Shown: positions 26,054-35,651, numbered from the stretch's first letter. The stretch: DNA of 64,000 bases from CAVXFB01 sp963760935 (GCA_963760935.1 CAVXFB010000003.1:1178001-1242000), one strand, 5' to 3'. Notes: generated from the letters alone by a model not told the origin. Translations and numbers: made by a program.

Positions 26054-26175
26054 TGAGCCATACGGCGTTTCTTGAACTATAGATTGAATAGAGGGTTTAC
26101 CCGTTACCACGCGTCATTACGGAACAGCTTGACCCCGGCCGCCGCGCCGGCTTTCGTCCGCTATCGGAGAATACC

Positions 26176-26286
26176 ATGTACCCCTGCATTCCTGTTGAAC
26201 TAACACAAACCGCTGTCCAACTGATGGTGTATTGCGTTAGCATCGTCGGCGCGGTCTTTGGCCTGATGATCTGCGGCCGCGTCTAA
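26176..26286 (+). CDS. 36-residue membrane peptide in the tad locus
   Basis: A short open frame, ATG at 26176 with GGAGA six bases upstream, ending TAA. The peptide MYPCIPVELTQTAVQLMVYC continues into one hydrophobic helix (VSIVGAVFGLMICG). It lies between the pilin terminator and cpaA in the same direction. The good ribosome site and membrane-helix pattern support translation; function unknown. It might be an accessory subunit or assembly factor of the pilus (inference). Confidence 0.5.
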   Translation: MYPCIPVELTQTAVQLMVYCVSIVGAVFGLMICGRV

Positions 26287-26368
26287 CAACAATTGGCGAC
26301 CGCAAACTTCAAGTTCGCGGTTTCGAGTTTTCCAAAACCATTTCTTTCGTACTTGGAGTCATCAACCG

Positions 26369-26935
26369 ATGTCAGCCTTCGCTTCCCTCCCCACGCTGCT
26401 CACCGACAATTGGCCCGTGTGGCTGCTAAGCTCCGTGTTGGTCTTCGCCGCCGTCATCGATGGTTGGATACTGAAGGTGCCCAATTGGATTACGTATCCG
26501 TTGGTCATTAGCGGCTGGATCTACAGCACGGTTGCCTTCGGTTGGGAAGGGCTCGCGTGGAGTCTGTTGGGAACGCTCGTCGGCCTCTTGTTGCTACTGC
26601 CCGCCTATGCGATCGGCGGAATGGGCGCCGGCGACGTGAAACTGTATGCAGGCGTCGGCGCCTGGATGTGGAGCACCACGACCTTTTATGCGTTCTGCGT
26701 CTCGGCAATCGTCGGCGGTGCGCTGGCCGTGGCAATGGTTCTCTGGCGCCGCGACTGGCACCACCATGTCGATCAGTTCTGGACTATCGCCAACGAAATC
26801 GTTGAGATTCGCGATCCCAATCAGCTTTCCGAGATCGCGGCCGAACGAAAGAGCCGTATGTTGCTGCTACCTTACGGAATCCCCTTGGCAATCGGATCGA
26901 TTGCCTATTTTGTCTGGATGGGAATGTTACCATGA
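26369..26935 (+). CDS. cpaA: Flp prepilin peptidase (CpaA/TadV)
   Basis: A 188-residue A24-family aspartic protease that cleaves Flp prepilin and TadE-type pseudopilins after Gly at the inner membrane. The two catalytic Asp motifs are present: VIDGWILKVPNW near residue 30 and GGMGAGDVKLY near residue 88. Four to five hydrophobic helices are visible. No N-methyltransferase domain, as usual for this group. The stop overlaps the start of tadE as ATGA. Confidence 0.92.
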   Translation: MSAFASLPTLLTDNWPVWLLSSVLVFAAVIDGWILKVPNWITYPLVISGWIYSTVAFGWEGLAWSLLGTLVGLLLLLPAYAIGGMGAGDVKLYAGVGAWMWSTTTFYAFCVSAIVGGALAVAMVLWRRDWHHHVDQFWTIANEIVEIRDPNQLSEIAAERKSRMLLLPYGIPLAIGSIAYFVWMGMLP

Positions 26936-27486
26936 ACACATGCATCTTATCTGTGCTGCCGCCCTTGCGCGGTCGAGTAGCTTTTCAAACATCTGTCCAC
27001 CAGAGCCAAAGCCTCACGTGTCAGGTCGAGAGACAAATCGGGCATGTGTCGCCGGTTAACCTAGAGAAGACTTGCCGGACGTGCCGAAGAAACCGACAAG
27101 GCGCGGCTGCCGTCGAATTCGCAGTCGTTGCGCCCCTATTTTTCCTCATGGTATTTGGCATGATCGAGTTTGGACGCGCCATTATGGTGCAACAGATTTT
27201 GACCAATGCGGTGCGCGAAGGCGCCCGGGTGGCGGTGCTCGATTCGCCAACCCCCACCGCAGGCCCCGTCGCCAGCACCGTGACGACCTACTTGCGGAAT
27301 GCCGGCATATCGGGGGCCACCGTGACGATCAGCCCAGCCGAGCCCACCACGGCCGGCTACGGCGCACCGGTCACGGTGTCCGTACAGGTTCCGTATCGCA
27401 ACGTCAGTTGGCTGCCGCCAATTTTACTCGGTTCCAACACTACCCTTAGGGCGAGCACGGTCATGCGTCGCGAGACCGTCCAATAA
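26932..27486 (+). CDS. tadE: TadE-like pseudopilin
   Basis: A 184-residue TadE-family protein, a minor pilin of the Flp system. The hydrophobic N-terminal stretch with the processing site is RQGAAAVEFAVVAPLFFLMV, followed by FGMIEFGRAIMVQQILTNAV and REGAR, both typical. A periplasmic beta-rich part follows. The annotated ATG overlaps the cpaA stop, but the first 55 residues before the motif are long for TadE; a GTG near 27049 would give a more usual length. The overlap supports coupling with cpaA. Confidence 0.85.
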   Translation: MNTCILSVLPPLRGRVAFQTSVHQSQSLTCQVERQIGHVSPVNLEKTCRTCRRNRQGAAAVEFAVVAPLFFLMVFGMIEFGRAIMVQQILTNAVREGARVAVLDSPTPTAGPVASTVTTYLRNAGISGATVTISPAEPTTAGYGAPVTVSVQVPYRNVSWLPPILLGSNTTLRASTVMRRETVQ

Positions 27487-27533
27487 TTGCGTCCATCGCG
27501 TGCGACGCGCGATCGTCGTACAGGAAAAAATTC

Positions 27534-28661
27534 ATGCGACCAAAATCCATAGCGTTGTTGTTGATGGCCCTGGGTTGCGGTCTCGTCGCCTCGATCGGCA
27601 TCACCGAGGTTATGTCTCACCGCACCTTGCCCGATGGAGTGCTGGGCGACACGCAAGCGATTTTTGTCGCTACCAATGATATACCGTTGGGCGAGCCGCT
27701 CACGCCTCAATTGGTAACGCTGGAACAGTGGCCAAAGGACAAGGTTCCCGTTGGTGCACTGTCGCGGATCGAAGACGTGGAAGGACGCCGCGTGCGGACC
27801 AAGCTCTACGCAGGCGAACCGGTCCTCGAAAACCGCCTGCTGGGCAAAGGCGCCAGCCAACAAGGCGCCACGGCCCTGATCCCCATCGGTTATCGTGTCG
27901 TGCCGGTCAAAGTCGATCTGGTCAGCGGCGGCAGCAGCATGATTCTCCCCGGCGATCGCGTCGACGTGATGGTCCACAGCGTTAAGGACGTCGCCCGCGA
28001 AATCCCCGAAACGATCACTCAAACGATTCTGCAAGATATCAAGGTCTTTGCGGTCGACGACGTGGTTGACTTGGAAAAAGACAAGGACAGCAACCGCAAG
28101 TCGATCGTCGCCAAGACAATCTCCTTGCTCGTCACTCCCGAACAAGCGGCCCTGGTGATGATGGCCAGCCAGATGGGCAGCATCAACCTGGTGATGCGCA
28201 GTCCCGAGGATGACGAACAGACCCCCAACGCGCAGGCGCGGCCGGGCCAGTTGTTCGCCAACGTTCGCAAGGGCGAGCGTGCCAAGGAGACCCTGATGGC
28301 GCCCGGTGATTCCAATCTCAACGAAAAGACCAAGGGCTTCGTCGATTTCCTAAACTCGATGAAGCAAAAGACGCCGGAGCAACCACAAGGGGCGGCGGCA
28401 GACGACCCACGGCAAACCTGGACCATGCGTCTAATCAAGCCGGGCGAAGTCAACGAAGTGCAGTTCGACAAGCCAAATACGACGGTCGCCACGGCCGCCG
28501 AGTGGAAGCCAAGCGGTGGCGGAACCGCCGTTAGCGCGCCGGCGACAAAGAATGAGCCCGCGATCACGGGGTCGCCGGCCCACGATCCGGTCGGGACATC
28601 CCCGCAGCCGCCGAAACAAGATACCAAGAAGCCTAAGCAAGTCAATGACGGAGGGCGTTAG
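27534..28661 (+). CDS. cpaB: Flp pilus assembly protein CpaB/RcpC
   Basis: A 375-residue periplasmic assembly factor held by an N-terminal helix (residues 6-24). A SAF domain follows (QAIFVATNDIPLGEPLTPQL, residues about 42-105), then the RcpC/CpaB region with LIPIGYRVVPVKVDLVSGG and LPGDRVDVMVH, and TISLLVTPEQAALVMMA. CpaB works with the secretin CpaC. The C-terminal 80 residues are low-complexity, Pro/Lys-rich. The ATG has AGGAAAA upstream. Confidence 0.92.
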   Translation: MRPKSIALLLMALGCGLVASIGITEVMSHRTLPDGVLGDTQAIFVATNDIPLGEPLTPQLVTLEQWPKDKVPVGALSRIEDVEGRRVRTKLYAGEPVLENRLLGKGASQQGATALIPIGYRVVPVKVDLVSGGSSMILPGDRVDVMVHSVKDVAREIPETITQTILQDIKVFAVDDVVDLEKDKDSNRKSIVAKTISLLVTPEQAALVMMASQMGSINLVMRSPEDDEQTPNAQARPGQLFANVRKGERAKETLMAPGDSNLNEKTKGFVDFLNSMKQKTPEQPQGAAADDPRQTWTMRLIKPGEVNEVQFDKPNTTVATAAEWKPSGGGTAVSAPATKNEPAITGSPAHDPVGTSPQPPKQDTKKPKQVNDGGR

Positions 28662-28787
28662 GAGACGAGTGGTGGCTGGCGGTTAGCGCCTCGCGCCAAC
28701 CACCATCCACCGGCCACTAACCGGTGGTCGCATCAAGGATGACCCTGTTTCGGGCATGAAGCCCGAACTTTCGCAAGGATTACAAGG

Positions 28788-30452
28788 ATGTTGAAGCGAA
28801 CACTCTTGCGGCTGCTGGTGCCGCTGGTCAGTTTTACGCTGCTGCCTTTGGCGGTCGCGGCCGAGCCGCCCGCCACCACGCCGCTAACCAAGCCATCGAT
28901 CGTCTATAAGGTTCAGGCGGCCAGCGAGCGGCTCGATATGACGGTCCACACGAGCAAAATCCTCACGCTGGACCAAAAGATTCCTCAAGCGCAAGTCAAC
29001 AATCCCGACATTCTCGAACTGACGCCGCTATCGCCAAACCAAGTGCAGGTCTCGGCCAAGGCCCCCGGAGTGACGCAAATCAACCTCTGGGGCGAAGACC
29101 AGAAGCTCTTCACCATCGACGTTATCGTCTATGGCGACGCGCGGGAACTCGAAATGCTGCTCCGCGCCACATTCCCCACCTCGGCCCTGAAGGTTGTCCC
29201 CATCTCCAACTCCGTGATGATTTCCGGCTTTGTCGATCAACAAGAGCACATCGATCGCATCATTCGCATCGCCGAGGAGTACTATCCGAAAGTCATTAAC
29301 AACATGACCGTCGGTGGGGTGCAGCAGGTGCTCTTGCACGTCAAGGTGATGGAGGTCTCGCGCACCAAACTTCGCCGGCTCGGCTTCGACTTTGCCAAGC
29401 AGACTGGCTCCAATGTTGTGGCGTCCGGAGTCGCCGGGCTACTAGCCACCAGCGTCGACACAACCGCAGGAATGGTGCCGGGAGTGCAGGGAAATCCTTT
29501 CAACACCTTTGCCTTTGGCATTGTTAACGGCAATAACGCCTTCTATGGCTTCCTCGACGCCTTGCGGCAAGACAACCTTCTGAAAATCCTCTCCGATCCG
29601 ACGCTGGTCACGGTCAGCGGCCGCGCGGCCTCGTTCAATTCGGGCGGCGAAATCCCGATCCCCGTTCCCCAAAGTCTTGGTACGATCTCCATCGAATGGA
29701 AGCAATACGGCACGCAAATCGACTTTGTGCCCATCGTCTTGGGCAACGGCAAGATTCGTTTGGAAGTTCGGCCGCGCATCAGTGAACTCGACGATTCCCG
29801 CAGCATCACAATCCAGGGAACGACGGTGCCCGGCATCAAGTCGCGTCAGGCCGACACGGGCGTCGAGCTAATGGCGGGACAGACGCTGGCGATCGCCGGA
29901 TTAGTGCAATCTTATGTAGAGGGCGAAAACCGCGGCCTGCCATGGATCAGCGAAGTGCCGTATTTGGGCGCCGCTTTCCGCAAGACAAAAGAAACTACAA
30001 ACGAAGTTGAATTGCTGATGCTCGTCACCCCAGAATTGGTCGAGGCTATGGACGCCAGCGAGGTGCCGCCCTGCGGGCCGGGTATGCAGACGACATCTCC
30101 CAGCGATTGGGAACTATTCATGAGAGGGCATATCGAAGTGCCGAAATGCTGCCCCACCGGCAATTGCGGCGCGGCCAATGGCCCGGGCGGCGACGGCCCG
30201 CCCCCGGACGGCATGATCGGCCCCAGCGAGAATATCCCGACGCCATCGCCTGCCGGGGCCAACGGCTGGCGGCGCCCCGTTCGAGGCGGCGAGACGTTGG
30301 CCGCGCGATCCAGCGGCAACAGCAAGTGGGCCGTATCGCAAAGCCCTTACAACTCGTCTAAACGGAACTCCACGGCAACCGCTGGGTCCGGCGAATCGCG
30401 AAATGCCCCGCCCGGCCTCATCGGCCCCGTCGGCTATGACGTAGTAAAGTAA
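28788..30452 (+). CDS. cpaC: Flp pilus outer-membrane secretin CpaC/RcpA
   Basis: A 554-residue secretin. After a signal peptide (to about residue 24) it has the pilus-assembly N-terminal domain (TVHTSKILTLDQKIPQAQ, through WGEDQKLFTIDV), a BON-like domain (residues about 115-175), and a type II/III secretin domain (HVKVMEVSRTKLRRLGFDF, later GGEIPIPVPQ and LEVRPRISELD, ending LPWISEVPYLGAAFR and LLMLVTPELVE). The last 100 residues are a Pro/Gly/Ser-rich extension. It forms the outer-membrane channel for the pilus. Confidence 0.93.
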   Translation: MLKRTLLRLLVPLVSFTLLPLAVAAEPPATTPLTKPSIVYKVQAASERLDMTVHTSKILTLDQKIPQAQVNNPDILELTPLSPNQVQVSAKAPGVTQINLWGEDQKLFTIDVIVYGDARELEMLLRATFPTSALKVVPISNSVMISGFVDQQEHIDRIIRIAEEYYPKVINNMTVGGVQQVLLHVKVMEVSRTKLRRLGFDFAKQTGSNVVASGVAGLLATSVDTTAGMVPGVQGNPFNTFAFGIVNGNNAFYGFLDALRQDNLLKILSDPTLVTVSGRAASFNSGGEIPIPVPQSLGTISIEWKQYGTQIDFVPIVLGNGKIRLEVRPRISELDDSRSITIQGTTVPGIKSRQADTGVELMAGQTLAIAGLVQSYVEGENRGLPWISEVPYLGAAFRKTKETTNEVELLMLVTPELVEAMDASEVPPCGPGMQTTSPSDWELFMRGHIEVPKCCPTGNCGAANGPGGDGPPPDGMIGPSENIPTPSPAGANGWRRPVRGGETLAARSSGNSKWAVSQSPYNSSKRNSTATAGSGESRNAPPGLIGPVGYDVVK

Positions 30453-30599
30453 AGAGGCCGTAAGTGCGTCATGCCCGGAGAAACATAGGGCGAGCTGGAC
30501 TGGAGTTCCACGCCCGTCGCTCTGCTCCGGGATGTGCCGCCAGCCCAGGGCGACTGACCCTGCCATGATTCGACACGCCAGACCCGCAACCCGGTTTCC

Positions 30600-31811
30600 A
30601 TGAGCAACGTTCTTCGCTTAGCCATTGTCGACCCGAACGACTCCCAGCGAGAATCGCTGAAGACCATGCTGTTAGGCATGGATACCATCTGGCTCGAGGC
30701 CGAGTGCTCCCGATACGAGTTCTTCGCCGACGTGGTGGCCCAAACCAATCCGGACATCGGCATGGTGGCCATCGACGCCGATCCACAAAAAGCCTTGGAA
30801 CTCGTGAGCCGTCTGGCCACCACCTCGCCCGACTGCGCCGTGTTGGTGCTCAGCTCGTCGAACGATGGTAACTTGATCTTGCAGGCTCTGCGAGCCGGCG
30901 CCAAAGAGTTCCTCACCCAGCCGCCCCGACTGGAAGACCTTCTGGCCGCTTTGAACCGCATCGGCGAACGCCGCTTCGGACGCGGCGATGCTCGCCAGCG
31001 CGGCAGCCAGGTCATCGCCGTGGCCGGCGCCATTGGCGGGGTCGGCACCACCAGCTTGGCCATCAATCTCGGTTGCATCCTTGCCCGCGACCCGCAGAAC
31101 TCCGTCGCACTGATCGATCTCGACATGTGTCTGGGCGATGCCGACGTATTTCTCGACACCATTCCCGACTACACGCTGGTCGATGTGGCCCAGAATGTCA
31201 CGCGGCTCGATTTCGCGCTGTTAAAGCGATCGCTAACAAAACATTCGTCCGGCCTCTACTTGTTGCCCCGCCCAGTGCAACTCGAAGACGTCGCACTGAT
31301 TACGCCCGACGACCTGCAACGCGTGATCGGCCTCTTAAAGGCCACCTTCACCCATTTGGTGCTCGATCTCTCGAAGGGCTATACGCCCATCGATTTGATC
31401 GCCCTCGAAATGGCAGATCAGATACTGCTGACCACACAGCTCGACCTGCCGTGCCTGCGCAACGTCGTGCGGTTGATGATGTCGTTCGGCAATATGAATG
31501 GCCTGGCTGACAAGGTGAAGATCATCGTCAATCGGGTCGGCCTGGAGAGCGGCCAGATCACGCTCAAGAAGGCCGAGGAAACGATCGGTAAGGATATCTT
31601 CTGGCAGCTTCCCAACGACTATCGCACGATGATCGAAGCCCGCAACAACGGCGTTCCGCTCGTCGACCACGCACCGAAGGCCGCCATCACCCAGTCGTTA
31701 ACGGCGCTTGCCAAAGCCCTCTCCGGCAACGAAACCGCCCAACCTGCCGACGCCGCCAAAAAGGCCCGCACTGGCCTCTTCAAGTTCCTGCCCGGCCTGA
31801 GCGGGAAGTGA
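30600..31811 (+). CDS. cpaE: TadZ/CpaE-type ATPase with receiver-like domain
   Basis: A 403-residue localisation protein of the Flp system. Residues 1-120 form a response-regulator-like domain (LRLAIVDPNDSQRE, GMVAIDADPQ) and residues 135-385 a MinD/ParA-like ATPase (VAGAIGGVGTTSLAINLG, then VALIDLDMCLGDAD). The deviant Walker A lacks both the signature lysine (Ile instead) and the P-loop lysine (Thr instead). TadZ proteins commonly lose one; loss of both suggests that it does not hydrolyse ATP normally. It likely places the pilus machine at the cell pole. Confidence 0.88.
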   Translation: MSNVLRLAIVDPNDSQRESLKTMLLGMDTIWLEAECSRYEFFADVVAQTNPDIGMVAIDADPQKALELVSRLATTSPDCAVLVLSSSNDGNLILQALRAGAKEFLTQPPRLEDLLAALNRIGERRFGRGDARQRGSQVIAVAGAIGGVGTTSLAINLGCILARDPQNSVALIDLDMCLGDADVFLDTIPDYTLVDVAQNVTRLDFALLKRSLTKHSSGLYLLPRPVQLEDVALITPDDLQRVIGLLKATFTHLVLDLSKGYTPIDLIALEMADQILLTTQLDLPCLRNVVRLMMSFGNMNGLADKVKIIVNRVGLESGQITLKKAEETIGKDIFWQLPNDYRTMIEARNNGVPLVDHAPKAAITQSLTALAKALSGNETAQPADAAKKARTGLFKFLPGLSGK

Positions 31812-31815
31812 TGCT

Positions 31816-32181
31816 TCACGGTATGATCAGCCGTGTCGCCCATACGCAGACGGCCTCGGCAATTGCGATCGCCTTTGCCAGTTCGTCCAAGGTGACGTCC
31901 TCCGCTTCGCCCGGATAGCGGCTGCTTACGGCGTAATCGGTCAGCGCCGCCGCCTCATTGAACACTGCGTCGCGTTGAATACTGGATGGCAATAACTCCA
32001 ACAAAATCCCTACATTGTGGGATCTGGGAAAAGCGATGCCCCGAGATACCAGGACAGCCTTGATTGCCTTCTCAACAGCTTGTTGAGCATGAAAGCAAAG
32101 CGTCTCCGGCAAATGCCGCACCGGCCTTCCTGGCATTTCCACTACAATCGTCACGCGTGATTGCTCTCCGCAGCCGGTCAA
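31816..32181 (-). CDS. HEPN domain protein, antisense in the tad cluster
   Basis: A 121-residue HEPN-family protein. The recognisable block is LCFHAQQAVEKAIKAVLVSR followed by GIAFPRSHNVGILLELL, and the C-terminal helix ALTDYAVSSRYPGE. HEPN proteins are often RNases or parts of nucleotidyltransferase (MNT) toxin-antitoxin pairs. No MNT partner is beside it. The first 30 residues are atypical, so the true start may be later, or the 5' end may be damaged; the TTG at 32181 is only one choice. It lies between cpaE and cpaF on the opposite strand, ending 5 bp after cpaE. Confidence 0.7.
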   Translation of the reverse strand: MTGCGEQSRVTIVVEMPGRPVRHLPETLCFHAQQAVEKAIKAVLVSRGIAFPRSHNVGILLELLPSSIQRDAVFNEAAALTDYAVSSRYPGEAEDVTLDELAKAIAIAEAVCVWATRLIIP

Positions 32182-32295
32182 TTCTCCGGGCGTAAGCTAT
32201 TCTTTATGGGAATTGTGTAGGAGTCGACTCCCGTCGCCTCCGGCCGTCCCAACTCAGACACACCTAGAGAACGCTTCCACATCGGATACGACGCC

Positions 32296-33615
32296 ATGCC
32301 GAAACTGACCCCGACGCTGAGAACTGCCGATCCGAAAGAGAGCAACTTCGAGGATCTCAAGCAGCGCATTCATAGCAAACTTGTCGACAAGCTCGACCTG
32401 TCGCGCGTCGGCGAACTGGAAGGCGATACGCTTCGCCGCGAAATCCGCCTGGTCGTCGAGCACCTTTGCGACACCGAAGACACACTCCTCAACCGCAACG
32501 AACGTGAGCGGCTGGTCAGCGAAGTCCTCGATGAAACTTTCGGCTTCGGGCCGCTCGAAATGCTGCTGAAAGACCCAACGATCAGCGACATCCTTATCAA
32601 TGGGCCAAAAAACGTCTACTGCGAACGCCGCGGCCGGATGGAAAAGACCAGCGTCGTCTTCCGCGACAACAATCACCTGATGCAGATAATCGACCGCATC
32701 ATCTCCAAGGTAGGCCGCCGCGTGGATGAAACCTGCCCGATGGTTGACGCCCGCATGAGCGATGGTTCGCGCTTCAACGCCATTATTCCCCCTTTGGCCC
32801 TCGATGGGGCTTGCGTATCCATTCGCCGCTTCGGCGCCAATCCGCTGAAGCTCGAAGACCTGCTGAACTTCCGCGCCTTCACGCCCGAGATGGTGATGTT
32901 GCTGGAAGGGGCTATCAAAGCCCGACTGAATATCCTCATCTCCGGCGGCACCGGCTCCGGAAAAACGACGCTCCTAAACACGCTGTCCAGCTTCATTCCC
33001 AATACCGACCGCATCGTCACTATCGAAGATGCGGCCGAATTGCAGTTGCAGCAGGATCACGTTGTGCGGCTCGAAACGCGCCCGGCAAACATCGAAGGCA
33101 AAGGCGCCATCTGTGCCACCGATCTTGTGCGCAATGCCCTGCGTATGCGACCTGAACGAATCATCATCGGCGAATGCCGCGGGTCCGAGGCATTGGACAT
33201 GCTCCAGGCCATGAACACCGGGCATGAAGGCTCGATGACAACGCTGCACGCCAATACGCCGCGCGACGCCCTCGCCCGGCTCGAAACCATGATCATGATG
33301 GCCGGCTTCGAATTGCCGCTCAAGGCCATGCGGACCCAGATTGCCAGTGCCATCGATCTAGTCGTCCAAGCCAGCCGCCTTCAAGGCGGCTCCCGCAAAG
33401 TCACCTGCATCACCGAAATCGTCGGCATGGAACAAGATACGGTGGTGATGCAAGATATCTATCGTTACGACAAAGACGGCGTCGACGAAAGCGGCCGCGC
33501 GTATGGCCGATTCGTGGCCACCGGTATTCGACCTGCATTCATGTCGCGGCTCGAAGCGGCCGGCGTCCGCCTGCCGTCCAGTGCCTTCCGCGAACGCGTG
33601 ATGTTGGAGGATTAA
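32296..33615 (+). CDS. cpaF: Flp pilus assembly ATPase CpaF/TadA
   Basis: A 439-residue secretion ATPase that powers pilus growth. Walker A is ILISGGTGSGKTTLLNTL (about residue 213-230), the Asp box and Walker B region include IIIGECRGSEALDMLQAMN, and the His box GSMTTLHANTPRDAL follows. The N-terminal region is typical (EVLDETFGFGPLEMLL, PTISDILINGP). The tadB GTG start lies two bases after its stop. Confidence 0.95.
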   Translation: MPKLTPTLRTADPKESNFEDLKQRIHSKLVDKLDLSRVGELEGDTLRREIRLVVEHLCDTEDTLLNRNERERLVSEVLDETFGFGPLEMLLKDPTISDILINGPKNVYCERRGRMEKTSVVFRDNNHLMQIIDRIISKVGRRVDETCPMVDARMSDGSRFNAIIPPLALDGACVSIRRFGANPLKLEDLLNFRAFTPEMVMLLEGAIKARLNILISGGTGSGKTTLLNTLSSFIPNTDRIVTIEDAAELQLQQDHVVRLETRPANIEGKGAICATDLVRNALRMRPERIIIGECRGSEALDMLQAMNTGHEGSMTTLHANTPRDALARLETMIMMAGFELPLKAMRTQIASAIDLVVQASRLQGGSRKVTCITEIVGMEQDTVVMQDIYRYDKDGVDESGRAYGRFVATGIRPAFMSRLEAAGVRLPSSAFRERVMLED

Positions 33616-33617
33616 GC

Positions 33618-34589
33618 GTGGGCGTATTCTGGATTGCGATTCTGGCGTTTATCGGCGTCGCCATGCTGGTCGGCGGCCTGTCGTTGATGTTGCGCACAAA
33701 GCCAAATAGCAAGATCGAGGACCGCCTCAACCTCTTGACGGGCCTGGGCGGGCCCTCAGCCACGAAAGACGGACTGATCAAAGAGGCCAGCATCCTCACG
33801 CAACCCCTCGAGGACCGGCCCGACCTGCTGCAGCGGTTCGCCGAACGTTTTGCCAGCATCGACCGGCTCTTCGAGCAAGCCGATACCAACCTGACTCTTA
33901 CCAAACTGCTGACTATTTCGGGCGTCATGGCCCTGGTCGGAATCGTCCTGGGCGGCGCGTTGCGCCTGCACCCGGCGTTGATGCCGCTCGTTGGACTGAC
34001 GCTCGGCTCGTTGCCGCTAATGTGGCTCCTGTTTCGCCGCAAGCGCCGCATGAAGGCCTTTGCCGCACAACTGCCCGACGCCATGGAAATGCTGGCCCGA
34101 TCGCTCCGCGCCGGACAGAGCCTTGGATTTGGCTTCAATATGATCGCCAACGAGATGCCGCAGCCGATTTGCAAAGAGTTCGGACGCATGTTTGAGGAGC
34201 AAAACCTCGGCATTGCGCTCGATGACAGCCTTCGCAGCATTACCGAACGGATTCCGAACCTCGACCTGAAGTTTTTCGCCACCGCCGTCATTCTTCAGCG
34301 GCAAACCGGCGGCGATCTGGCCGAAATCCTCGATAAAATTGGCGATCTGATCCGCGATCGATTCCGCATCTGGGGCCAAGTGCAAGCCCTCACCGGCGAA
34401 GGACGCCTGTCGGGCGTCGTGCTCCTCGCCCTGCCGTTTGTGCTGTTCATCGCCGTCTTTCATCTCAATCCAGATTACATCAAGGTGCTCTTTACCGATC
34501 CTATGGGCACCAAGATGCTGGTCGTGGCCGTCATCATGCAAATTATCGGGGCCCTGGTGATCCGCAAAATTGTCAATATCAAGGTATAA
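33618..34589 (+). CDS. tadB: Flp pilus assembly membrane protein TadB
   Basis: A 323-residue inner-membrane platform protein with a type II secretion F domain (LPDAMEMLARSLRAGQSLGF, then RIPNLDLKFFATAVILQRQT and GGDLAEIL). Hydrophobic helices lie at about 1-22, 95-140 and 268-322. It partners TadC and the ATPase CpaF. The start is GTG two bases after cpaF. Confidence 0.93.
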   Translation: MGVFWIAILAFIGVAMLVGGLSLMLRTKPNSKIEDRLNLLTGLGGPSATKDGLIKEASILTQPLEDRPDLLQRFAERFASIDRLFEQADTNLTLTKLLTISGVMALVGIVLGGALRLHPALMPLVGLTLGSLPLMWLLFRRKRRMKAFAAQLPDAMEMLARSLRAGQSLGFGFNMIANEMPQPICKEFGRMFEEQNLGIALDDSLRSITERIPNLDLKFFATAVILQRQTGGDLAEILDKIGDLIRDRFRIWGQVQALTGEGRLSGVVLLALPFVLFIAVFHLNPDYIKVLFTDPMGTKMLVVAVIMQIIGALVIRKIVNIKV

Positions 34590-34676
34590 CGCAGTCAACC
34601 GCCCACTGACCACTAAATTCTTCGCCCTCAACTTCGTACTTGCCAAGAAGCACCCCTCGCGTCACTATCTTCCACC

Positions 34677-35651
34677 ATGATCTTCGCCACTAATTTCTTC
34701 GACTTCCAAACCCTGATGCCGTTGGCGTTGTTCGGCACCTTCGCCGCACTGGCCTGGTGGGCGTTGGACTACATGGCCACCGGCAAGCCACGTGCGGTAG
34801 AACGACTCGACGAGTTGAAAGAACCGCGCAAGCGCCGCAACCTGCCCACCGAAAGTGCCTTGAAGAAGTCGGACGCCATGACGAAGATGCTGGAGAAAGC
34901 CTCTCCGGCGCTGGCCAGGCCGTTGCGGCCGAAAAACGCCGCCGAGTTGGGCAAACTCAAGGCCAAATTGTCATACGCGGGATTTCGCGGCGAGTCGGCC
35001 GGCAGCATCTTTCTTGGCCTGAAGTTCGCCGGACTCGTCGCCGGACTGATTCTCGGTGGCGGAACCTACGCATCGCTGCATGGCTTGAATGCGCACACTA
35101 TCGAGTATCCCGTCGCGCTGGGTATATTGCTGTTCTATCTGCCCGACATCGTCGTAAGCATGATCGGCCGCAGCCACAAGCAGGCCATCTTCCTCGCGCT
35201 GCCCGATGCCCTCGATCTGATGGTCGTGTGCGTCGAAGCCGGCCTAGGCCTCGACCAGGCCATGCGCAAAGTCGCCGAGGAAATGAAGCGAACCTACCGC
35301 ATCCTGGCCGACGAGTTCGCCATGTCCAACTTCCAGTTGCAGATGGGTCGGCAACGTACCGACGTGCTCCACGAGCTTGGTGCACGCACCGGCGTGCCCG
35401 ATCTACGCGCCTTGGCCGCCGTGCTAATCCAAACCGATCGGTTCGGCTCCAGCGTGGCTCAAGCCTTGCGCACTCAAAGCGACTCAATGCGCATTCGCCG
35501 CCGCCAATTGGCCGAGGAAAAGGCGGCAAAGACGGCCGTGAAGCTCATTTTCCCCCTGGTACTCTTCATCTTCCCAGGCATCTTCGTGATCCTAGTCGGA
35601 CCCGCCGCCATCACGATGGTCCGCCAAATGTTCCCGATGATGGGCGGATAG
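34677..35651 (+). CDS. tadC: Flp pilus assembly membrane protein TadC
   Basis: A 324-residue second platform protein with a type II secretion F domain (LPDALDLMVVCVEAGLGLDQ, LRALAAVLIQTDRFGSSVAQ) and hydrophobic helices at the N-terminus, about 108-160 and at the C-terminal end (VKLIFPLVLFIFPGIFVIL). It closes the tad gene cluster in this window. No TadD/TadG-type gene follows. Confidence 0.93.
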   Translation: MIFATNFFDFQTLMPLALFGTFAALAWWALDYMATGKPRAVERLDELKEPRKRRNLPTESALKKSDAMTKMLEKASPALARPLRPKNAAELGKLKAKLSYAGFRGESAGSIFLGLKFAGLVAGLILGGGTYASLHGLNAHTIEYPVALGILLFYLPDIVVSMIGRSHKQAIFLALPDALDLMVVCVEAGLGLDQAMRKVAEEMKRTYRILADEFAMSNFQLQMGRQRTDVLHELGARTGVPDLRALAAVLIQTDRFGSSVAQALRTQSDSMRIRRRQLAEEKAAKTAVKLIFPLVLFIFPGIFVILVGPAAITMVRQMFPMMGG

